A stretch of 64,000 bases of DNA, taken from NCBI GenBank assembly GCA_018669475.1, contig JABHCC010000117.1, forward strand, positions 1 through 64,000, given 5' to 3'. Position numbers and translations under genes: made by a program. Shown in pieces: positions 42,819 through 52,167 of this stretch (position 1 is the stretch's first letter; every line of letters starts with the position of its first letter). Origin of the DNA: Bacteroidota bacterium. Lineage in GTDB: Bacteria; Bacteroidota; Bacteroidia; Bacteroidales; UBA12481. The notes under the pieces were generated by a model. The model was not told where the DNA came from. It searched no databases and worked only from the letters and a program-made list of their open reading frames with translations.

Positions 42819-43430
42819 ATGAAGATAATTGCTATTGGTCGAAACTATCTTGAGCACGCCAAGGAGCTTAACAACCCGGTGCCTGCAGAGCCAGTTGTAT
42901 TTTTAATGCCTGATACATGCATTCTTAATAATAACAAGCCTTTTTATTACCCTGATTTTTCGCATGATATTCACCACGAGATTGAAATTGTTCTGAAGAT
43001 CAACAGGGTAGGCAAGTGTATTGACCCAAGATTTGCCCATCGCTATTTCAGCGAAGTTACCGTAGGAGTGGATTTTACCGCCCGCGATATTCAAAAGATT
43101 GCAAAGGAGAAGGGACTCCCATGGGAGAAGGCCAAAGCTTTTGATGGATCTGCACCCCTCGGAAAATTTGTTGAGTTTGAAAAATTACCTGATTCAGCAA
43201 ATATCCCCTTTTCTCTGGATGTAAATGGAAAGACTGTGCAATCGGGCAATAGCGCAGACATGATCTTCAGCTTTAGTGAGATTATTGCCCATGTATCTAA
43301 ATATTTTTCTTTGAAAATGGGTGACCTGATCTATACAGGCACTCCATCCGGTGTTGGTCCGGTTGCAATCGGAGACCGTTTAACCGGAAGGATAGGCGAT
43401 CAGGTTTTGATTGATTTTTATGTCAGATAG
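42819..43430 (+). CDS. Fumarylacetoacetate hydrolase (FAH) family protein
   Basis: A 203-residue protein, the short single-domain FAH form. The metal site is formed by HHEIEIVLKIN and the later VGVDFTARDIQ, with a lysine in PWEKAKAFDGSAPLGKF and GTPSGVGPV near the end. Relatives are acylpyruvate hydrolases or oxaloacetate decarboxylases. It begins 14 nt after the exonuclease gene and is probably co-transcribed. It converges with no gap on the aminotransferase gene. Confidence 0.9.
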   Translation: MKIIAIGRNYLEHAKELNNPVPAEPVVFLMPDTCILNNNKPFYYPDFSHDIHHEIEIVLKINRVGKCIDPRFAHRYFSEVTVGVDFTARDIQKIAKEKGLPWEKAKAFDGSAPLGKFVEFEKLPDSANIPFSLDVNGKTVQSGNSADMIFSFSEIIAHVSKYFSLKMGDLIYTGTPSGVGPVAIGDRLTGRIGDQVLIDFYVR

Positions 43431-44618
43431 TCACTCGATCTCATTGAGAGACTGAATTATCAGAGATAGCATTTCTTCAAGTTCGGATTGACTTACTGTT
43501 AATGGGGGTGCAATTCTGAACGAATCATTGTTGAACAGGTAAAAGTCAAAAAGAAGACCCAGATTCATACATGATTTGAACATCTTGTTTACATAATCTG
43601 CGTTGGGTAATTTAAAACCAAGGAATAATCCGCGTCCGCGCTTTTCAAGTATAAGTGGATGATTCAGATTGTCCAATATCCATTGCCCCATTTTGCCTGA
43701 CTCATTTGCAAGCTTATTATCAATTATCACTTCAAGGGCAGCCTTTCCGGCGGCACAGGAGAGAGGATGACCTCCAAAGGTGGTAATGTGTCCCAGTACA
43801 GGATTATGGCTCAGTTTGCTCATAATCTCATTGTCTGAAATAAATGCTCCGAGAGGTAAACCTCCTCCAAGGGCTTTTGCCAGCACCAGTATATCTGGAA
43901 CAATATCAAACTGCTCAAAAGCAAAGAGACTACCAGTACGCCCAAAGCCCGTTTGAACCTCATCAAAAATCAGTATAGATCCTGTTTGGCTGCATTTCTG
44001 GCGCAGAGCTTTCAGGAAATCATTTTCTGGTTCAATGATTCCGGCTTCAGCTTGAATTGGCTCGACTAAAACAGCTGCTGTTCGTTCACTTATCTTATCG
44101 AGATCTTCAAATTGGTTAAAATTGATCAAACGTGTATCCGGCAGGAGGGGGCGATAGGCAGTTTTAAATTTTTCATCTCCCATCATGCTTAATGCTCCAT
44201 GTGTACTTCCATGGTACGCTTTATGAAAAGAGATGAGCTCAGACCTTCCAGTTTGCCTTTTGGCCAATTTTAAGGCACCTTCAATAGCTTCAGTGCCCGA
44301 ATTAACGAAAAAAACCTGGTTAAGAGTCGCGGGTAATACAGAGCAGAGAAGTTTTGCGTATTCAACCTGAGGGGCTTGTACAAATTCACCATAAACCATG
44401 GTGTGCAGATATTTATCTAACTGCTTTTTGATGGCCTCCTTAACTTTCGGATTTCCGTGTCCGGTATTACTTACAGAAAATCCACTAATCAGGTCAAAAT
44501 ATCGTTTGCCTTCACTGGTATATATAAATACTCCCTCAGCACGATCGATATTAAGAGCTACCGGGAAAGGATTAGTTTGCCCAAGAAAACGGAGAAAATC
44601 CGACTTGAGGTTTTCCAT
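43431..44618 (-). CDS. PLP-dependent aspartate/acetylornithine aminotransferase family protein
   Basis: A 395-residue class III aminotransferase. The PLP lysine is in ILVLAKALGGGLPLGAF, the cofactor Asp in LIFDEVQTGFGRTG, with FVNSGTEAIEGALKLA and FHKAYHGSTHGALS as phosphate-binding and aromatic contacts. Homologues include ArgD, ornithine and lysine 6-aminotransferases; the donor is undecided because no arginine genes adjoin. Its ATG overlaps the LytTR gene stop (TAATG), so the two are co-translated. The stop abuts the FAH gene. Confidence 0.9.
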   Translation of the reverse strand: MENLKSDFLRFLGQTNPFPVALNIDRAEGVFIYTSEGKRYFDLISGFSVSNTGHGNPKVKEAIKKQLDKYLHTMVYGEFVQAPQVEYAKLLCSVLPATLNQVFFVNSGTEAIEGALKLAKRQTGRSELISFHKAYHGSTHGALSMMGDEKFKTAYRPLLPDTRLINFNQFEDLDKISERTAAVLVEPIQAEAGIIEPENDFLKALRQKCSQTGSILIFDEVQTGFGRTGSLFAFEQFDIVPDILVLAKALGGGLPLGAFISDNEIMSKLSHNPVLGHITTFGGHPLSCAAGKAALEVIIDNKLANESGKMGQWILDNLNHPLILEKRGRGLFLGFKLPNADYVNKMFKSCMNLGLLFDFYLFNNDSFRIAPPLTVSQSELEEMLSLIIQSLNEIE

Positions 44619-45340
44619 TAATGTGACATGAGATTTAAGCTTGAGAGCAGGTCTTCTTTGTAGGATCTGCCAATTGGTATTCTTTTGGCTTCAGGTCCTT
44701 CAGTTATAAAGAGATTATTATTCTTAATCAGCTGAATTTTGTTAACATTCACGATATAAGATCGATGCACCTGTTGGAAATAATCTGCTGGTAGTTTTTC
44801 CAGAATCGCTTTCATTGTGAAATGTACAGTGAGTTTCTCGCGTGTAGTATTCAGCATTACATAATTCGCGAGTGCTTCAATCCATAAGATTTCACTGTAG
44901 CCGAATTTCACAAGACTCGATCCTTTTCTAACAAATATCTCCTCCTGGGTTTTCTGTATATTCTGATCTTTCCTCCACCTGGTATATGCTCTCGATACAG
45001 CCTTATAAAATCTTGAGTAAGTGATTGGTTTCAGAATGTAATCGGTAACATCATATTCATATGCCTCCAGGGCGTACTTTTCCTGTGCTGATAGAATTAT
45101 TACAACCGGATTCGTCTCCAGGGTTCGTAGGTACTCCATACCTGACATTTCAGGTAATTCAATATCAAGGAGGACCAAATCAACTTTAAGTTTTTGCTCT
45201 TGATCGTTAATGGCCTCCACTGCACTTTCGTAGGATCCAATTAAGTTGAGCATTCTGGTTTTTTCTACAAAGATTTCGACTAATTTTCTTGACTCTTCGT
45301 AGTCCTCTATGATTATACAATTCATAGCTTGTTGTGGCAT
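44618..45340 (-). CDS. LytTR-family response regulator
   Basis: A 240-residue regulator. The receiver domain (about 6-125) has the acidic pair IIIEDYEES, phospho-acceptor Asp in DLVLLDIELPEMSGME and lysine in DYILKPI. The LytTR DNA-binding domain (about 140-238) starts IFVRKGSSLVKF and contains EALANYVMLNTTREKL and VHRSYIVNVNKIQ. An internal ATG (45323-45325, MNCIII) may be the true start, as most relatives begin there. No LytS-type kinase is adjacent. A TATTTTTG box at 45400-45407 precedes it. Confidence 0.9.
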   Translation of the reverse strand: MPQQAMNCIIIEDYEESRKLVEIFVEKTRMLNLIGSYESAVEAINDQEQKLKVDLVLLDIELPEMSGMEYLRTLETNPVVIILSAQEKYALEAYEYDVTDYILKPITYSRFYKAVSRAYTRWRKDQNIQKTQEEIFVRKGSSLVKFGYSEILWIEALANYVMLNTTREKLTVHFTMKAILEKLPADYFQQVHRSYIVNVNKIQLIKNNNLFITEGPEAKRIPIGRSYKEDLLSSLNLMSH

Positions 45341-45399
45341 GGTAAGTCGATTTTAGCTTGCTCCCCAGAGCTGTTCGTCAAATAAAAATGTAAATTAGT

Positions 45400-45407
45400 C
45401 AAAAATA
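45400..45407 (-). promoter_or_regulatory. Putative -7 box TATTTTTG
   Basis: The minus-strand octamer matches TAnnTTTG, 59 nt before the LytTR regulator ATG. Confidence 0.4.
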
Positions 45408-45502
45408 TTTGGTTTTTTCAACAAGGTTGGAGAGTTTTTAACATGTTGAGTGTTAATAAACTTAAAAGAAAGTTGGATTTCGAGGATTGTTATGTGTCTG
45501 GA

Positions 45503-46174
45503 TTATTTTGTACCGAAGAATTGTTCTTCGATCAAATCTGCTTTTTTTATTGATTGTTTAAGCCATGATAGTTTGAGCTCATCTTTTTCTTCTTTGGATA
45601 ATTGCCACATGATACCAGAATTTTCCAGTTTTTGTCTCAGATGATGGAGGGTGATAGCAGCTGAAACAGAAATATTAAAGCTCTCGGTAAAACCATGCAT
45701 TGATATCTTTACAAATTCATCAGCATTATCCAGCATTGTCTTACTCAACCCGGTGAGTTCTGTACCAAAGAAAAGAGCTATTTTACCTTTTGTTAAATCC
45801 AGATTCTGCAATTCCACATCATCTTTATGTGGAGTTGTTGCAACGATTCTATATCCTTTAGTTCGGAGTTGATTTATTGCTTCGAGGGTGGGGGTTTTGC
45901 TATTACTAAGGTTATAGCGATACATGGAAAGCCACTTAGTTGATCCCATCACAACATCGGGGTTCAGCTTGTATTGGTTTCGATCTTCGATAATATGTAC
46001 ATCCTGAACTCCGAGGCATTCGCAGGTTCTTAAAACTGCGCTTGCATTTTGCGATTGATAGATGTCTTCAAGGGCAACAGTGATATACTTGCTACGCTTA
46101 GCAAGTACTTCCTCAAAAAGCTCGAGTCGTCTGGGCAATACGAATTCAGACAGATGTTCTAGTAGATTTTTCAT
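45503..46174 (-). CDS. trmH: TrmH-family (SpoU) RNA 2'-O-methyltransferase
   Basis: A 223-residue protein. The SPOUT knot signature is complete: VALEDIYQSQNASAVLRTC (motif 1), IALFFGTELTGLS (motif 2) and FTESFNISVSAAITLHHL (motif 3). The length and N-terminus match tRNA (Gm18) methyltransferase TrmH. The ATG follows directly on the T-run of the HU terminator, leaving no leader or Shine-Dalgarno sequence after that hairpin. Confidence 0.9.
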   Translation of the reverse strand: MKNLLEHLSEFVLPRRLELFEEVLAKRSKYITVALEDIYQSQNASAVLRTCECLGVQDVHIIEDRNQYKLNPDVVMGSTKWLSMYRYNLSNSKTPTLEAINQLRTKGYRIVATTPHKDDVELQNLDLTKGKIALFFGTELTGLSKTMLDNADEFVKISMHGFTESFNISVSAAITLHHLRQKLENSGIMWQLSKEEKDELKLSWLKQSIKKADLIEEQFFGTK

Positions 46175-46201
46175 AAAAAAAAAGGGAGTGCAAGCACTCC
46201 C
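46175..46201 (-). terminator. Rho-independent terminator after the HU gene, abutting the trmH start
   Basis: On the minus strand GGGAGTG-CTTG-CACTCCC (from 46201 down to 46184) forms a 7-bp GC-rich stem with a CTTG tetraloop, followed by nine T residues (46183-46175). The next base is the A of the trmH ATG at 46174. Confidence 0.9.
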
Positions 46202-46221
46202 TGAAAATACATTTGCATTTT

Positions 46222-46494
46222 TTATCCTACTGAATCAGATAATTCAGTACCAGCTTTAAATTTAACTACTTTTTTTGCAGCAATGTTGATAGGAGCACCA
46301 GTTTGTGGGTTACGTCCGGTACGGGCGTTACGTTGAGAAACTGAGAAAGAACCGAATCCAACCAGAGCTACGCGTCCACCGCTTTTAAGAGAATCGGTAG
46401 TGGCATTAATGAAGGCATCTAAAGCTCTTTTAGCGTCAGCTTTAGTTAAATTGGCATCCTTAGCGATGGCATCAATCAATTGTGCTTTGTTCAT
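46222..46494 (-). CDS. HU family DNA-binding protein
   Basis: A 90-residue nucleoid protein, [18 protein letters not shown] at the start, [11 protein letters not shown], and the DNA-binding arm [21 protein letters not shown] with the tip proline, then [14 protein letters not shown]. Full-length HU/IHF fold. It has its own strong promoter (TTTG-N19-TATATTTG) and terminator, as expected for an abundant protein. Confidence 0.97.
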   Translation of the reverse strand: MNKAQLIDAIAKDANLTKADAKRALDAFINATTDSLKSGGRVALVGFGSFSVSQRNARTGRNPQTGAPINIAAKKVVKFKAGTELSDSVG

Positions 46495-46536
46495 AATTTA
46501 TTATTTAAGGGTTAGAAAAAAAATTGCAACAGTGAA

Positions 46537-46567
46537 CAAATATAGGCCAATTAGGGCCTGTGGCAAA
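46537..46567 (-). promoter_or_regulatory. HU promoter: -33 TTTG, 19-nt spacer, -7 TATATTTG
   Basis: On the minus strand TTTG (46567-46564) and TATATTTG (46544-46537) are 19 nt apart, the canonical Bacteroidota housekeeping promoter spacing. It lies 42 nt upstream of the HU ATG and is the best-formed promoter in the window. Confidence 0.7.
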
Positions 46568-46749
46568 TTTCACGACGTAAAAAAATCAATTTTTCGCTAT
46601 TACTTCCAAGGATTTGTTAATAAGTCGGCAATATTGTGAATTACTTTAGCCAAAAACCATGCAAATGCACTGTTTATGCTGTCTAAGGGTGATTTTGAAT
46701 AAGATTTCAAAGATGAGCACAAAAATTTTCTCAGTATGGAAAAGATTCT

Positions 46750-46757
46750 TATTTTTG
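46750..46757 (+). promoter_or_regulatory. Putative -7 box TATTTTTG of tRNA-Ser
   Basis: The octamer matches TAnnTTTG and ends 9 nt before the mature 5' end of the tRNA. Confidence 0.55.
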
Positions 46758-46766
46758 CACCGCTTT

Positions 46767-46852
<86 letters not shown>

Positions 46853-46854
46853 AA

Positions 46855-46905
46855 ATAGGTGTGAGTTTGGGTGTGGAGGTAGTGTGAGTGTGATTTTGGA
46901 GAGTG
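46855..46905. repeat. GTGTGAG/GGGTGTGG-type simple repeat after the tRNA
   Basis: Roughly 6-bp periodic G/T words (GGTGTG, AGTTTG, GGTGTG, GTGTGA, GTGTGA) lie between the tRNA end and its terminator. The same TGAGTTTGGG and GTGTGG words, inverted, fill the lipoprotein gap at 26087-26120. Confidence 0.65.
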
Positions 46906-46920
46906 ATTTTTAAGGCATTG

Positions 46921-46947
46921 GCCGGTTCTTTTGAGCCGGCTTTTTTT
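46921..46947 (+). terminator. Rho-independent terminator after tRNA-Ser
   Basis: GCCGGTTC (46921-46928) pairs with GAGCCGGC (46933-46940) around TTTT, an 8-bp stem with one G-T pair, followed by seven T residues. The 277 bp from here to the next gene hold nothing I can assign. Confidence 0.9.
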
Positions 46948-47224
46948 GTGTGGCGTACACATCATTGAGGGACAGGATCCTTCACGAATATTTTGTTAAT
47001 CTGAATGTCCAGCCATACCTGAAAACTTAATTCATGAGATTTGCTGCTTGAGTTTTGGTAATCTACTTGATTTTTGATGTACAATTAGATGCTGGATTAT
47101 TACAGTTTACATCTTGAAGGTATTGATAAAATACCATCCTATTTTGTATTTAATGCAGTTTTTGAATGATCTATCAGGTCTGGGTAGAAATTCCTAAATT
47201 GCAGATTGAACTAATTCTAAAGCT

Positions 47225-49753
47225 ATGTTCCAATCAAAAAGCTTCCGTTTTTCATTGCCTATACTGGCAGTTATAATCACCACACTGTTAATTGTGCAAG
47301 GGGATATAGTTCAGAAATCAGATGTGGAATACACTCCAAACGACTGGTTATTAGCTCAGAGAGTATTCCCACATGGGTATATAAATCCAGATGCATATGA
47401 GGCTTCCCGCCAACAGGCAATTTCTTTACAGGAAGAACTTAAACAACTAAAGTCAGGTGGAGAAGAATGGGAATTTGCCGGTCCATTTAATGTTGGAGGG
47501 CGAGTAACTGACGTTGAAATGCATCCAAGCGATCCTTATATAATATACACTTGTGCAGCTTCAGGAGGAATATACAAATCAATCGACCAAGGAAGGGAAT
47601 GGGTACAGATTTTTGATGGTTATGAAACGCAATCAATTGGGGACATGGCTATTGCAAAAACAGACAAGCGGATTCTTTATGTTGGAACAGGTGAACCAAA
47701 TGGAGGGACCGGATCTGTTACTTATGATGGTTATGGAGTATATAAATCAAATGATGAAGGAGAAAGCTTTACTCATATAGGATTAAAAAATGCCGGAGGA
47801 ATTGGGAAAGTAGAGATTGATCCCACAAATTCTGATATAGTTTTTGTAGCAGCAATGGGTAACTTGTTTTCAAACAATCCTGAAAGAGGCATTTATAGAA
47901 CCCTTGATGGTGGAGCAACATGGGAAAATGTACTTTATATTTCTGATTCAACAGGTGGAATTGATGTTGTTATTCATCCCAATCATCCTGATACAATATT
48001 TGCCACCATGTGGGAAAGAACTCGATCCGCCGAAAAAAGAACATATGGTGGCAATTCCAGTGGTATGTTCAGATCTTATGATGGTGGAGATACCTGGGAA
48101 GAATTAACCAATGGGCTACCTTCTGGTAATATTAGCCGTATAGGTATAGGATTATGTGAATCACAGCCAGATATAATGTATGGTCATTATTCAGATCATA
48201 ATAAAAAATGGATTGACCTTTTTAAAACGACTGATGGAGGTGACCATTGGGTACCCACAAATTCAGATATAGAGGGGAATTATTGGAGAGGAAAAGTCCA
48301 TGTAGATCCAACTAATCCCGACATCGTGTGGTCGACGGGTGTATATATGTGGTATTCAAATGATGGAGCACAATCTTGGAAAACAATAAGTGGTCAGGAT
48401 TTCTGGGTTGACCAGCACGCTGTGTACGTTCATCCTCAAAACAACCAGTTTGTTGTTATTGGAAACGATGGTGGTGTTTATGTTTCTTATAATGGCTCAA
48501 CTACAAATCTCAAAGTCATGACTTTGCCTATTACTCAGTTCTATACCTGCGAAGTTAATCCTCATGATGTGAATGACATTATGGGAGGAACCCAGGATCG
48601 GGGAACACAAAGATCAGAAACAGGTAATCCAATGGAATGGGAAAGCATATATGGTGGTGATGGATTTGTCGTTCGGGTAGATCCAAGTGATCCAAAATAT
48701 ATGTATGCGGCCTCTCAACGAGGTGGATTCGGAAGATCCACTAACGGAGGACAAAGATTCAGTGGAGCAAATCCGAACAGGAATGACAGATATAACTGGA
48801 AAACTCCATACGTTTTAGATCCAAATAATTCAAGGATAGTTTACTTAGGATCACATCGCGTTTATCGTTCAACAAATAGAGCGGTGACATGGAGCAGAAT
48901 CAGCGATGATCTTACAAATGGCGATCAACCACCCTGGAATTATGGAACTATAACAACACTTGCTGTATCACCAGTAAATTCAAAAATACTTTATGCCGGA
49001 ACTGATGATGGAAATGTTTGGGTTAACCCAGATATATCTATCAGCAATAACTGGACTAAAGTATCGGATGATCTTCCATGGAGATGGGTGAGTTGTGTTG
49101 CGACTGACCCGCATGATGCTAATACTGCATATGTTACATTCACAGGATTAAGGTATTTTGATTATGTTCCTCATGTGTTTAAGACTACAGATTTAGGAGC
49201 TACCTGGATTGATATATCCAGCAATCTTCCTGATTTTCCTGTGAATAATATTCAGATTGATCCAGATATCAAAGACTATTATTACCTGGCTACTGATGGA
49301 GGTGTATTTGCTACTTATAATTCAGGAGATAGCTGGGAATTGATGGCACCTGGCATACCGAATGCACCTGTACTTGACCTGAATATTCACAAGACAACGC
49401 GTACTCTTTTAGCGGCAACATTTGGAAGATCAATGTGGAGAATTAATTTGCCAATCGCCAGCTCAATACATGATAGCAGGGTAGTAACTTCCAACTTGAA
49501 AGTCTATCCAAATCCTTCTACGGATCAGGTTAATATAAATATTTCTCTGGATCAGCCGCAGGAGGGGCAATTATTAGTATTTGATATCAATGGAAGAATT
49601 GTTACCAAGATTCACGAGGGGATTTTCCATGCAGGGGAAGAAGAATTTATCTGGAATGGCAATACATCCAGGGGACAGCGAATTCCGGGCACTTATATAT
49701 GCCGATTAGTAAGCAATAAAACCACTAAAGCCATCAGGATCCAGATTCAATAA
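47225..49753 (+). CDS. Secreted VPS10/sortilin-type beta-propeller protein with T9SS sorting domain
   Basis: An 842-residue protein with a signal peptide (FRFSLPILAVIITTLLIVQG). Residues about 85-740 consist of repeated BNR/Asp-box blades (SIDQGREW, SNDEGESF, TLDGGATW, SYDGGDTW, TTDGGDHW, STNGGQRF, TTDLGATW, YNSGDSW), i.e. one or two sialidase- or sortilin-like propellers. The final 85 residues (LKVYPNPSTDQVNINIS ... GTYICRLV ... AIRIQIQ) are a T9SS type A sorting domain. Relatives are annotated as glycosyl hydrolase or VPS10 proteins, but no catalytic residues are evident. It could bind ligand at the cell surface. Confidence 0.88.
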   Translation: MFQSKSFRFSLPILAVIITTLLIVQGDIVQKSDVEYTPNDWLLAQRVFPHGYINPDAYEASRQQAISLQEELKQLKSGGEEWEFAGPFNVGGRVTDVEMHPSDPYIIYTCAASGGIYKSIDQGREWVQIFDGYETQSIGDMAIAKTDKRILYVGTGEPNGGTGSVTYDGYGVYKSNDEGESFTHIGLKNAGGIGKVEIDPTNSDIVFVAAMGNLFSNNPERGIYRTLDGGATWENVLYISDSTGGIDVVIHPNHPDTIFATMWERTRSAEKRTYGGNSSGMFRSYDGGDTWEELTNGLPSGNISRIGIGLCESQPDIMYGHYSDHNKKWIDLFKTTDGGDHWVPTNSDIEGNYWRGKVHVDPTNPDIVWSTGVYMWYSNDGAQSWKTISGQDFWVDQHAVYVHPQNNQFVVIGNDGGVYVSYNGSTTNLKVMTLPITQFYTCEVNPHDVNDIMGGTQDRGTQRSETGNPMEWESIYGGDGFVVRVDPSDPKYMYAASQRGGFGRSTNGGQRFSGANPNRNDRYNWKTPYVLDPNNSRIVYLGSHRVYRSTNRAVTWSRISDDLTNGDQPPWNYGTITTLAVSPVNSKILYAGTDDGNVWVNPDISISNNWTKVSDDLPWRWVSCVATDPHDANTAYVTFTGLRYFDYVPHVFKTTDLGATWIDISSNLPDFPVNNIQIDPDIKDYYYLATDGGVFATYNSGDSWELMAPGIPNAPVLDLNIHKTTRTLLAATFGRSMWRINLPIASSIHDSRVVTSNLKVYPNPSTDQVNINISLDQPQEGQLLVFDINGRIVTKIHEGIFHAGEEEFIWNGNTSRGQRIPGTYICRLVSNKTTKAIRIQIQ

Positions 49754-49983
49754 GGTCGCAGGCCAATAGTAAAATAAAGAATTGATCCACCGTATGGCGT
49801 GCGCATTAATAAATACTTACTATGGTGGTTGGGTGTTTAACTTCTTTTTCAATTGTATATAATTGCTCTTAAAGTTATTGGATAGTTTTTGCAAGTCTCA
49901 TTCGAATTAGAACAATATTATCATGAACTGTTGGGATGTTGGAAACTCTAAGAGATCTTAATAGTTGCAAAACAACCGTTATA

Positions 49984-51003
49984 TCAGTCTTTGATGCAGC
50001 GGACCGAATTCCCGTGATCGTGGCGTTCGTCGCCTCGATATACATCATCCTTGTAGCAGCTCAGTTCCCGGCACCATCCTTCGTGCGACAAACCAATCTC
50101 TGAAGACGACCAAAAGGAGGCTCCATATCCCACCATAAGGACTAAACCTTTGGGCGCGCGATTGCCACCCGGAAGAGCTTTGAACCCACTGCTATTATCA
50201 CCATTCAGATCGTATTTCCAACCAGATATTGATTTTAGCTTAATCCCAACATCTCCAGAACTTCGCCACCAGGTATCATCTGCATCGGATGAACTCATCC
50301 CAAGATGTTTCTCCAATATCTTCCATTCCTCATCACTTGGTAAATGCCATCCTTTTGGACATGAAATATTTGCAGCATTCCAATTGTACAGTACCCCGTA
50401 GGTACGATAATTGTCCGTTGACTTTGCCTCAGCAACATTATTACCATTATAACCATTCACATAATAATACGCCTCATCAGTAGAACCTTCAAATGCGCTT
50501 GATACTACAGGTAAATAGGCTAGGTTTTCAGCCATCCAACACTGTTCACCAATTATTACCGTCTCATATTGATTGCCATCTCGTATATCGCTAAAACTTT
50601 CATTAATAGTGACAATTACCTCATCTGTTTCTTCAATAATATCTGCTCCATCTTCCTCGGTGATTATGCCTTCTTCAATAAGTTCATTAATTGCATTAAT
50701 AACTGCTTTTAACTGATTTGAAGCTGCTTTCTCATTTCCTTTTGTCAGGCTTTTCTTCGCATTTTCAAGCTTTGAGATCAGGGATTTGGATATTCCCTCG
50801 TCCAAAATTCCTTCGCTCACATATTTTTCAATCAACTGAATAATTTCATCAATGGATGAAATAGAGATGTTTGAGTTTTTTAACTGATTAGACTGTGTCA
50901 TTTCATTTTGTAGCTTAGTGTCTAGCATAATTTCATCCTTCTGACAAGATGATCCTGCACTGATTACTAAGGCAATTACCAATAATTTAAATAGAGTTTT
51001 CAT
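49984..51003 (-). CDS. Lipoprotein with FISUMP (Fibrobacter major paralogous) domain
   Basis: A 339-residue lipoprotein (lipobox AGSSC, Cys20). Residues about 40-130 are a charged helical region (IDEIIQLIEKYVSEGILDEG and INELIEEGIITEEDGADII). The FISUMP domain follows from about 140: DGNQYETVIIGEQCWMAENL, YGVLYNWNAA, CPKGWHLPSDEEWKILE, FWSSSE and VRCIKD. These proteins are abundant surface lipoproteins in Fibrobacteres and Bacteroidota; their role is unknown. The gene stands alone at the edge of the decaying region. Confidence 0.85.
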   Translation of the reverse strand: MKTLFKLLVIALVISAGSSCQKDEIMLDTKLQNEMTQSNQLKNSNISISSIDEIIQLIEKYVSEGILDEGISKSLISKLENAKKSLTKGNEKAASNQLKAVINAINELIEEGIITEEDGADIIEETDEVIVTINESFSDIRDGNQYETVIIGEQCWMAENLAYLPVVSSAFEGSTDEAYYYVNGYNGNNVAEAKSTDNYRTYGVLYNWNAANISCPKGWHLPSDEEWKILEKHLGMSSSDADDTWWRSSGDVGIKLKSISGWKYDLNGDNSSGFKALPGGNRAPKGLVLMVGYGASFWSSSEIGLSHEGWCRELSCYKDDVYRGDERHDHGNSVRCIKD

Positions 51004-51518
51004 GATGTATATTTTTTTGATATATGAAACTTCCTGTAAGTAAAGGCCAAATATCTCTGACCGCTTTAATGATTCTTATAAGTATTCTTTTCAACTTTTC
51101 ATATCCTTAATGTTTCAGCAATTGAAAGGTCACCTACTGAGTGAGGTGCTTTTTGTATGGATCATATCCTTGATCAATAGTTGAGGTATAATTCTTGATA
51201 ACCAGGGACAGTGATATTTTGATCCTGGCCTATCACATAGATAGTTAAGAAAAAGGTCTGGAATTGAATGGTTTTCATTTAGCATTGGATTATGGTTTAA
51301 TTAGTTATACTGTTGTACTCACAATCGCATAATAAAATTAGACCATATCCGTATCGGAAATGTCAAGCTTTCAATCATATTCTTTCGATTTACAATTAAA
51401 AGCTTTAAAAACCTTTCAAAGGCTATTACATCTTAGATTTAAGTCCATATTTACAATTGAATCTTGAAAATTTTTGAATGAAAAGATTGTGGAGATACTC
51501 CGGCATATTCCGAAGTGG
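51004..51518. other. Gene-free AT-rich stretch
   Basis: 515 bp upstream of the FISUMP gene and downstream of the next coding remnant. It contains a weak hairpin (CACCT/AGGTG around 51137-51155, then CTTTTTG) but no open frame with protein-like composition, no repeat tract of the heptamer type and no recognisable RNA. I see nothing I can assign. Confidence 0.5.
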
Positions 51519-51704
51519 CTACCATTTGGGATCCGCCTCGCAGTCAACTCTCACAATATTAATATTGCCAACCTGGCCAGCAACACTATGAAATTTATAA
51601 AAAGTCCATTCAGCTGGATGCCAAAATGTCTGCTTTAGAGTTTGGGAGGTAAAATCATCACCGAGGCACAATGCACTGGTATAAGCCAGGCTTTTTCATG
51701 CTCC
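51519..51704 (-). pseudogene. Unrecognised 3' coding remnant
   Basis: A frame open for about 61 codons on the minus strand, ending in TAG at 51519-51521, with protein-like composition (HPAEWTFYKFHSVAGQVGN, INIVRVDCEADPKW). It has no ATG and is preceded by an in-frame TGA. It looks like the C-terminus of a lost gene; I do not recognise the family. The weakest of the remnants in this stretch. Confidence 0.3.
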
Positions 51705-51745
51705 TGACATGCAGTTGGTCACCTTTTGTGTCATCTTTTCAGGTG

Positions 51746-51793
51746 CTTATTAGGGACCTTCATTGCACAGATCTGAACTAGGCCCCTAATAAG
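51746..51793. repeat. 13-bp inverted repeat
   Basis: Bases 51746-51758 (CTTATTAGGGACC) are the reverse complement of 51781-51793 (GGCCCCTAATAAG) with one mismatch, 22 bp apart. There is no T-run. It lies just outside the truncated histidine kinase and could be an old mobile-element end or a transcript hairpin. Confidence 0.5.
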
Positions 51794-51852
51794 TCTCACA
51801 GGGTCAATGTCCGGGCCGTAACGATCCATCATATGTATATGTAAATATATCA

Positions 51853-52167
51853 TCATAGCTGCTTGTTTTTAAATGGAATAGTAAAATAAAACTGAGAACC
51901 TTTGCCTTCTTCTGATTCTACCCAGATTTCTCCTCCTAGCATTTCTAAATAGGCTTTTGATATGGACAGGCCTAATCCAGCTCCCTCATAAGCTCTGGCC
52001 TTATGACGATCAGCCTGAATAAAGCGCTCAAAAACATTCTGTTGAAGTTATTTTGGAATACCAATACCTGTGTCTTTTACGAAAAATTCAATGAACTTAC
52101 TTTTTAGCTGACAGCCAAATTCAATGCCACCCTGATTTGTATACTTAATAGAATATTTGATGAGGTT
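51853..52167 (-). pseudogene. Histidine kinase C-terminal fragment (HATPase domain) with in-frame stop
   Basis: The minus strand holds 105 codons in one frame. They include the N-box NLIKYSIKYTNQGGIEF, the G1 box FFVKDTGIGIPK, then TAA (52048-52050), then FERFIQADRHKARAYEGAGL, the G2 box GLGLSISKAYLEMLGG and the end EEGKGSQFYFTIPF before TGA. Everything upstream of the ATP-binding domain is missing. It meets the LtrA fragment head-on at about 52160. Degraded beyond function. Confidence 0.85.
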
